In this document: positions 9,201 through 12,453 of the stretch, piece after piece
Position numbering within the stretch: the first letter of the stretch is position 1
Layout: each line of letters begins with the position of its first letter
Assembly: GCA_052387235.1 (NCBI GenBank)
Contig: JBQTJJ010000021.1
Span: forward strand, 1-12,453
DNA: 12,453 nt
Direction: 5' to 3'
From: JBQTJJ01 sp052387235
GTDB lineage: Bacteria; Actinomycetota; Acidimicrobiia; Acidimicrobiales; GCA-2861595
Made by a program: the position numbers and the translations under genes
Notes under the pieces: model-generated
What the model was told of the DNA's origin: nothing
The model's database searches: none
Seen by the model: the letters and a program-made list of their open reading frames with translations, nothing else

Positions 9201-9458
9201 TCAGAAGTCGGTCTCGACCGTGTCGAAGTCGATCCCCTTGGCCCGCACCTGGGTGAGGCCGGGGACCCGGTCCATGAGGATGCGCTCGATGCCGGCCTTC
9301 AGGGTCAGCGACGACATGGGGCAGCCGCCGCAGGCGCCCATGAGCTCGATGTCGACGACGCCCGTCTCCTCGTCGTACGACAGCATGCGCATGTCGCCGC
9401 CGTCGGACTGCAGGGCGGGGCGGATGGCGTCCATCGCCTCGATGAGCTGAGCTTCCAT
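9201..9458 (-). CDS. NfuA/NifU C-terminal-domain Fe-S cluster scaffold protein
   Basis: A small scaffold or carrier that binds a [4Fe-4S] cluster between subunits and passes it to target proteins. With the chosen start it has 85 residues and is essentially one NifU C-terminal domain: IRPALQSDGGDM (12-23), then the GACGGCPMSS motif with cluster ligands Cys43 and Cys46, and a C-terminal GLTQV segment. It has no A-type N-terminal domain, unlike E. coli NfuA. The ATG at 9458-9456 is preferred because the conserved domain starts right after it and a TACGGT -10 lies 6 nt before it, consistent with leaderless translation. An in-frame ATG at 9494 (97 residues, behind a G-rich tract) would add a low-complexity GAGAWLYGG-type extension. 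meaB follows after 38 nt and is likely co-transcribed. Confidence 0.9.
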   Translation of the reverse strand: MEAQLIEAMDAIRPALQSDGGDMRMLSYDEETGVVDIELMGACGGCPMSSLTLKAGIERILMDRVPGLTQVRAKGIDFDTVETDF

Positions 9459-9464
9459 GGCACC

Positions 9465-9470
9465 ACCGTA
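9465..9470 (-). promoter_or_regulatory. Possible -10 element of the nfuA-like gene (leaderless)
   Basis: On the minus strand TACGGT fits TANNNT and ends 6 nt before the ATG at 9458. It supports that start over the upstream ATG at 9494, which falls where a -35 would lie. Only ATGAGC is seen there, a weak match. Confidence 0.4.
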
Positions 9471-9510
9471 CAACCAGGCCCCGGCCCCGCTCATTCCGCC
9501 CCCCTGGCCC

Positions 9511-9559
9511 TTCTGGTAGCCGGATCGCGTGCGAACCCGTGCCGGTTCGCCTACCAGAA
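9511..9559. repeat. Interspersed palindromic repeat, copy C (downstream of murA)
   Basis: The ends TTCTGGTAG (9511-9519) and CTACCAGAA (9551-9559) are perfectly complementary. Inside them GCGAACC (9531-9537) pairs with GGTTCGC (9544-9550) around the loop CGTGCC. All 16 pairs match, interrupted only by an 11-nt one-sided bulge (9520-9530). The bulge side reads CTGGTAGCCGGATCGCGTG, close to the left arm of copy A, so this is the same family with a partly deleted right arm. It begins 14 nt after the murA stop in murA's direction. Confidence 0.82.
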
Positions 9560-9573
9560 CGGCGCCGGGGGGG

Positions 9574-10827
9574 TCAGCGCTCCCGGGTGACGTCGGCCCC
9601 GAGGGAGCGCAGCTTTCCGGCCAGGTCGTCGTAGCCGCGGTCGATGTGGAAGCCGTCGGCCACCACCGTCTCGCCCTCGGCCCCCAGCCCGGCCAGCACC
9701 AGGCCGGCGCCGGCCCGCAGGTCGTGGGCCTTCACCGGCGCCGCCGACAGGCGCTCGACGCCCCGCACCACGGCGTGGTGGCCCTGGATGCGGATGTCGG
9801 CCCCCATGCGCACCAGCTCGTTGACGTAGCCGAAGCGGTTGGCGCCGTAGAGGTTCTCGGTGACGATGCCGACGCCGTCGGCCACGGTGAGGGCCGACAT
9901 GAGCAGGGGCTTGTAGTCGGTGGCGATGCCCGGGTACGGCAGGGTGGAGAGGTCGGCCGAGCGCATGCGGCGGGGGGCGGCGGCCCACAGCCCGTCGCTG
10001 GTGGGCGAGGTCCGCAGGCCCATCTCCCCCAGCTTGGCCAGCAGCATGTCCATGTGGTCGGCCCGGGCGCCCACCACCGTGATCTCCCCGCCGGCGATGG
10101 CGACGCCGGCCAGGAAGGTGGCCACCTCCACCCGGTCCGGGATGGCCTCGTGGTCCACGGGGAGCAGCTCGTCGGCCCCCTCCACCACGATGGTGGACGT
10201 GCCGGCGCCGAGCACGCGCGCGCCCATGCGGTTGAGCAGGCCGGCCAGGTCGGCGACCTCGGGCTCGCGGGCCGCGTTCTCGATCACGGTGGTGCCCTTG
10301 GCCCGCACCGCGGCCATGAGGAGGGTGTCGGTGGCGGTGTGGCTGGGGACCTCCAGGATGATGCGGTTGCCCATGAGGGAGTCGCACCGGCCCTCGATGA
10401 CGCCGTGGGACAGCTCGAAGCTGGCGCCCAGGGCCTCCAGGCCGGTGAGGTGGTCGTCCACGGGGCGGGACCCGAAGTCGTCGCCGCCGGGCATGGACAC
10501 GCAGGCCCGGCCGCAGCTGGCCAGGAGGGGCCCCAGGACCACGATCGACGCCCGCATGCGCTCGACCAGCTCGTAGGGCGCCTCCGGGACGATCTCGGCC
10601 GGGCGCCGGATGTGGAGGGCGTCGCCCTCCCGGCTCACGTCGACGCCCATGGAGACCAGCAGGTCCGACATCGTCTCCACGTCGGTGATGCGGGGGACGT
10701 TGCGCAGCACGTGCACGCCCTCGGCCAGCAGGGTGGCGGCCATCAGCTTGAGGACCGAGTTCTTGGCCCCGCCGGCCCGCACGGTGCCCGACAGGGGTGG
10801 TCCGGGGCGCACCACGAAGCGATCCAC
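9574..10827 (-). CDS. murA: UDP-N-acetylglucosamine 1-carboxyvinyltransferase MurA with Asp at the catalytic Cys position
   Basis: Transfers enolpyruvate from phosphoenolpyruvate to UDP-GlcNAc, the first committed cytoplasmic step of peptidoglycan synthesis. The 417 residues equal the usual length. GGAKNSVLK (19-27) carries Lys22, and ERMRAS (89-94) an active-site arginine. ENAAREPEV (183-191), TDYKPLL (303-309) with Asp304, and LRAGAGLVLAG (370-380) with Arg371 follow in the usual order. In the flexible loop, PGGDDFGSRPVDDH has Asp116 where most bacteria have the fosfomycin-alkylated Cys, as in Mycobacterium. The enzyme should be active but insensitive to fosfomycin. The GTG start at 10827-10825 has no Shine-Dalgarno, but GATACT lies 7 nt upstream, fitting a leaderless mRNA. 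The in-frame extension to 12246 is antisense to the HNH gene and is rejected. Repeat copy C follows the stop. Confidence 0.95.
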   Translation of the reverse strand: MDRFVVRPGPPLSGTVRAGGAKNSVLKLMAATLLAEGVHVLRNVPRITDVETMSDLLVSMGVDVSREGDALHIRRPAEIVPEAPYELVERMRASIVVLGPLLASCGRACVSMPGGDDFGSRPVDDHLTGLEALGASFELSHGVIEGRCDSLMGNRIILEVPSHTATDTLLMAAVRAKGTTVIENAAREPEVADLAGLLNRMGARVLGAGTSTIVVEGADELLPVDHEAIPDRVEVATFLAGVAIAGGEITVVGARADHMDMLLAKLGEMGLRTSPTSDGLWAAAPRRMRSADLSTLPYPGIATDYKPLLMSALTVADGVGIVTENLYGANRFGYVNELVRMGADIRIQGHHAVVRGVERLSAAPVKAHDLRAGAGLVLAGLGAEGETVVADGFHIDRGYDDLAGKLRSLGADVTRER

Positions 10828-10834
10828 GGGGGTA

Positions 10835-10840
10835 AGTATC
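10835..10840 (-). promoter_or_regulatory. Possible -10 element of murA (leaderless)
   Basis: On the minus strand GATACT ends 7 nt before the murA GTG at 10827, with a C-rich stretch and no Shine-Dalgarno between them. The spacing fits transcription starting at the start codon. The -35 is not clear. Confidence 0.4.
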
Positions 10841-10948
10841 GCCCGATCGCCGCGGAGTGAACCGGACGCCCGGTCATCCGGCCGCGTCGCCGGACGAGCT
10901 CCCGCCGCGTCTGCATCCGGGTCCCGGGCCCGGATACTGCGAGAGCCT

Positions 10949-10999
10949 CTTGGCCATCTGGCAAGGAGAAATCCTTGTCCCACAAGGGTTTCTCCCTTG
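10949..10999. repeat. Nested CTTG/CAAG inverted repeats upstream of the HNH gene
   Basis: CTTG and CAAG alternate five times (10949, 10962, 10974, 10983, 10996), forming adjacent dyads. The first is CTTGGCCA/TGGCAAG, imperfect by one base. The second is CAAGG-N6-CCTTG (10962-10977). The third is CAAGGG-N5-CCCTTG (10983-10999). The last two are also complementary to each other: GGAGAAA at 10965-10971 pairs with TTTCTCC at 10989-10995. The stretch is AT-richer than its surroundings. It also holds a Shine-Dalgarno-like AAGGAG and a TTG (10975) that could start a longer HNH protein. It may be an operator array or an RNA switch; which one cannot be told from sequence. Confidence 0.7.
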
Positions 11000-11025
11000 C
11001 GACGACCATCGAACAGGTGTACGAT
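10997..11025 (+). promoter_or_regulatory. Promoter of the DUF222-HNH gene
   Basis: TTGCGA (10997-11002) and TACGAT (11020-11025) are separated by exactly 17 bp. The -10 ends 6 nt before GTG 11032, so the transcript would be leaderless. The SOS box at 11009-11024 fills the spacer and overlaps the -10, the expected layout for LexA repression. Confidence 0.6.
11009..11024. promoter_or_regulatory. SOS box (LexA operator)
   Basis: TCGAACAGGTGTACGA matches the Gram-positive/actinobacterial LexA pattern CGAAC-N4-GTTCG, with one substitution in the right half (GTACG). The central AGGT also fits the RNRY preference. Members of the related 13E12 (DUF222-HNH) family in Mycobacterium tuberculosis carry LexA boxes near their starts, which makes this a meaningful match. 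LexA itself is not encoded in the window. Confidence 0.7.
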
Positions 11026-11031
11026 CATGGG

Positions 11032-12183
11032 GTGGTCGAGGACCTGCGAGCGGCGATCGACGGGCTGGTGGAGCTCGATCCGCAGGCCCTGGGATCGGGC
11101 GACGACATCGAGGCCCTGCACCGGGAGCTGGCCCGCTTGGAGGCGGTGGTGACCCGGGCCAGCGCCGCCTTCGAGGCCGGCCGGGAGTGGGAGGCGAGCG
11201 GGGCCAGGTCGGCGGCGGCGTGGGTGTCCAACCACTGCGGGCTGGCCGACGCCGCCGCCCGCCGGCGCATCCGCCTGGGCCGGGCCCTGCGCCACCTGCC
11301 GGTCGCCGAGGAGGCGTGGCTGGCCGGCGAGGTCACCGACGCCCACGTGGCGGCGCTGGCCGGCGCCCGCACGGCGCGCACCGAGCAGCTCATGGCCCGC
11401 GACGAGCAGGTGCTGGTGGACCAGGCCCGCCGCCTGCGGTTCCGCCCGTTCACCCGGGCCGTGCGGTACTGGAGCCAGCGGGCCGACCCCGACGGGGCCG
11501 AGCACGAGGCCGAGGCCGAGCGGGCCGATCGGCGCTGCCACGTGTCGCAGACCTTCGGGGGGGCGGTGGTGGGCGACTTCGTGCTGGACCGCATCAACGG
11601 CACGATCGTCATGAAGCAGCTGCGCCGCATCGAAGACGAGCTGTTCGAGGCCGACTGGGCCGAGGCCCGCCGGCGCAAGGGCGACGAGGTCAGTGCCGCC
11701 GACCTGCGCCGCACCCCGGCCCAGCGCCGGGCCGACGCCCTGGTGGAGATGGCCATCAGGGCGGCCACGGCGCCGGCCGGCGGGCGGCGTCCGGAGCCGC
11801 TGTTCTCGGTCCTGGTGGGCTTCGAGACCTTCGCCGGGCCCGTGTGCGAGCTGGCCGACGGCACCGTGGTCACCCCGGGGTCGCTGGTGGACTGGCTGGA
11901 CCAGGCCTGGGTGGAGCGGGTGGTGTTCGGGGGACCGTCGCGCGTGGTCGACGTGGGGGTGCGGCGGCGGCTGTTCGTGGGCGCCACCCGCCGGGCCATC
12001 GAGGTGCGGGACCGGGAGTGCTTCCACCCCGAGTGCGACGAGGTGGCCGAGGACTGCGAGATCGACCACGTCGAGCCGTGGGCCGCCGGCGGCCACACCA
12101 CCGTCGCCAACGGGCGGGTGGGGTGCGGGTTCCACAACCGGCGCCGGCACCGCCGGCCGCCGGGGCCGCGGCGGCGGGAGTGA
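11032..12183 (+). CDS. DUF222/13E12-type protein with C-terminal HNH nuclease domain
   Basis: A putative HNH endonuclease of the large actinobacterial DUF222-HNH (REP13E12-like) family, whose biological role is not established. With the chosen start it has 383 residues. The helical DUF222 region spans about 3-250 and includes AAAWVSNHCGL (61-71) and LPVAEEAWLAGEVTDAHVAAL (89-109). The HNH fold follows near the C-terminus: CFHPEC (330-335), EIDHVEPW (343-350) with His346, Asn360, and CGFHNRRRH (365-373), where FHN replaces the more usual HH. Cys330, Cys335, Cys365 and His368 may hold a zinc ion. The tail is Arg/Pro-rich. GTG 11032 is preferred because the promoter spacing fits a leaderless mRNA, and 5 of the 19 codons before it end in A/T against 2 of the 19 after it. 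The rival start is TTG 10975 behind AAGGAG (402 residues). Confidence 0.85.
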   Translation: MVEDLRAAIDGLVELDPQALGSGDDIEALHRELARLEAVVTRASAAFEAGREWEASGARSAAAWVSNHCGLADAAARRRIRLGRALRHLPVAEEAWLAGEVTDAHVAALAGARTARTEQLMARDEQVLVDQARRLRFRPFTRAVRYWSQRADPDGAEHEAEAERADRRCHVSQTFGGAVVGDFVLDRINGTIVMKQLRRIEDELFEADWAEARRRKGDEVSAADLRRTPAQRRADALVEMAIRAATAPAGGRRPEPLFSVLVGFETFAGPVCELADGTVVTPGSLVDWLDQAWVERVVFGGPSRVVDVGVRRRLFVGATRRAIEVRDRECFHPECDEVAEDCEIDHVEPWAAGGHTTVANGRVGCGFHNRRRHRRPPGPRRRE

Positions 12184-12254
12184 GCACGCGGTCCGGCACC
12201 ATGCCGTACCGCTCCACCCCCAGAACCGATCCGAGGCCCGGTCCATCCCTGCTG

Positions 12255-12269
12255 CCCCCGTCGCGGGGG
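12255..12269 (+). terminator. Short stem-loop after the HNH gene
   Basis: CCCCCG-TCG-CGGGGG is a 6-bp GC stem with a 3-nt loop, 72 nt after the HNH stop. There is no T-run, so its role in termination is only possible. Confidence 0.3.
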
Positions 12270-12338
12270 TGCTCTTGCACCCGTTCCCGGTGGCGCTGGT
12301 GGGCCGTCGTCCCGCGGCCTGAGCACCCCGGAACGCGC

Positions 12339-12371
12339 CTCCGGCGGCCCCCGTGATGGGAGCCGCCGGAG
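12339..12371. terminator. Strong stem-loop between converging genes
   Basis: CTCCGGCGGC (12339-12348) and GCCGCCGGAG (12362-12371) form a perfect 10-bp stem. After one mismatch, CCC/GGG (12350-12352 with 12358-12360) extends it to a 5-nt loop. It lies between the HNH gene and the converging gene at 12408, so it may act in both directions. The remainder of the 224-bp gap 12184-12407 shows no gene. Confidence 0.5.
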
Positions 12372-12387
12372 CCAGGTGGGATTGGGA

Positions 12388-12403
12388 CGGGGCCGAAGCC
12401 CCG
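12388..12403 (-). terminator. UUCG-tetraloop stem-loop after the right-edge gene
   Basis: On the minus strand CGGGGC-TTCG-GCCCCG is a 6-bp stem capped by the very stable UUCG loop, 4 nt after the stop at 12408. It probably marks the mRNA end. No U-tract follows. Confidence 0.5.
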
Positions 12404-12407
12404 GGGA

Positions 12408-12453
12408 CTACTTGCCCAGCGAGACGCCGAGCGAGCCGGTGGTGGAGCTGACC
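12408..12453 (-). CDS. C-terminal end of an unidentified protein (gene enters from the right edge)
   Basis: Only 14 codons and a TAG stop are visible, ending VSSTTGSLGVSLGK. All 14 codons end in G or C, as in real genes of this window, and a UUCG-capped stem-loop follows 4 nt later. Both support a true gene end. The fragment is too short to identify. Confidence 0.45.
   Translation of the reverse strand, partial: VSSTTGSLGVSLGK

Noticed and set aside
9459..9494. ATG 9494 as the nfuA start
   Set aside because: It would add a low-complexity extension outside the NifU domain and would place the proposed -10 inside the gene.
10975..11031. TTG 10975 as the HNH start
   Set aside because: AAGGAG with 6-nt spacing is good, but codons up to 11031 are unusually A/T-ending and the region holds the promoter, SOS box and inverted repeats. 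It is kept as an alternative, not as the main call.
10857..12356. Large open frames around the HNH gene (plus 10857-12356; minus frame up to 12246)
   Set aside because: Arg/Pro/Gly-rich, low-complexity shadows of the HNH gene. The minus one is only an upstream extension of murA.

Overview
The window is very GC-rich with strongly G/C-ending codons and lies in an actinobacterial (Actinomycetota) chromosome. The GlgE-pathway genes, a MurA with Asp at the catalytic Cys position, a DUF222-HNH protein behind an actinobacterial-type SOS box, and several apparently leaderless start codons all fit this. The lineage could be Acidimicrobiia or a relative, but that is a guess. There is no sign of a phage, insertion sequence, CRISPR array, tRNA or rRNA.

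Left part (1-7500) is a glucan/trehalose block. Reading leftward on the minus strand are an HhH-GPD DNA glycosylase (4276-4911), glgE (2336-4264), treS (684-2339) and the start of a maltokinase gene (1-687, cut by the window edge). The last two junctions are identical 4-nt GTGA start/stop overlaps. The chemistry is sequential: TreS interconverts trehalose and maltose, maltokinase makes maltose-1-phosphate, and GlgE adds its maltosyl unit to alpha-1,4-glucan. Divergent glgP (4972-7500) encodes a glucan phosphorylase that works in the breakdown direction. The 60-bp divergent promoter region carries a perfect 12-bp palindrome.

Middle part (7501-9573) holds a four-helix membrane protein of unknown function (7643-8110), convergent with a MeaB-type GTPase (8221-9162) that follows an NfuA-like Fe-S scaffold gene (9201-9458). 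Three gene ends here carry copies of an interspersed palindromic repeat with CTGGTAG/CTACCAG ends (7536-7579, 8184-8206, 9511-9559). One copy lies next to a C4-tract array (7501-7529) able to form a G-quadruplex on the opposite strand.

Right part (9574-12453) holds murA (minus, 9574-10827) and, divergently, a DUF222-HNH endonuclease-like gene (11032-12183). That gene sits behind an almost ideal LexA/SOS box placed between good -35 and -10 elements. Just upstream is a nest of CTTG/CAAG inverted repeats. The last 46 bases are the end of an unidentified minus-strand gene, with stem-loops between the converging genes.

No new defence or mobile system is visible. The most interesting items are the interspersed 3'-end palindromes, the SOS-controlled HNH gene with its alternative start and inverted-repeat nest, and the C4-tract array.
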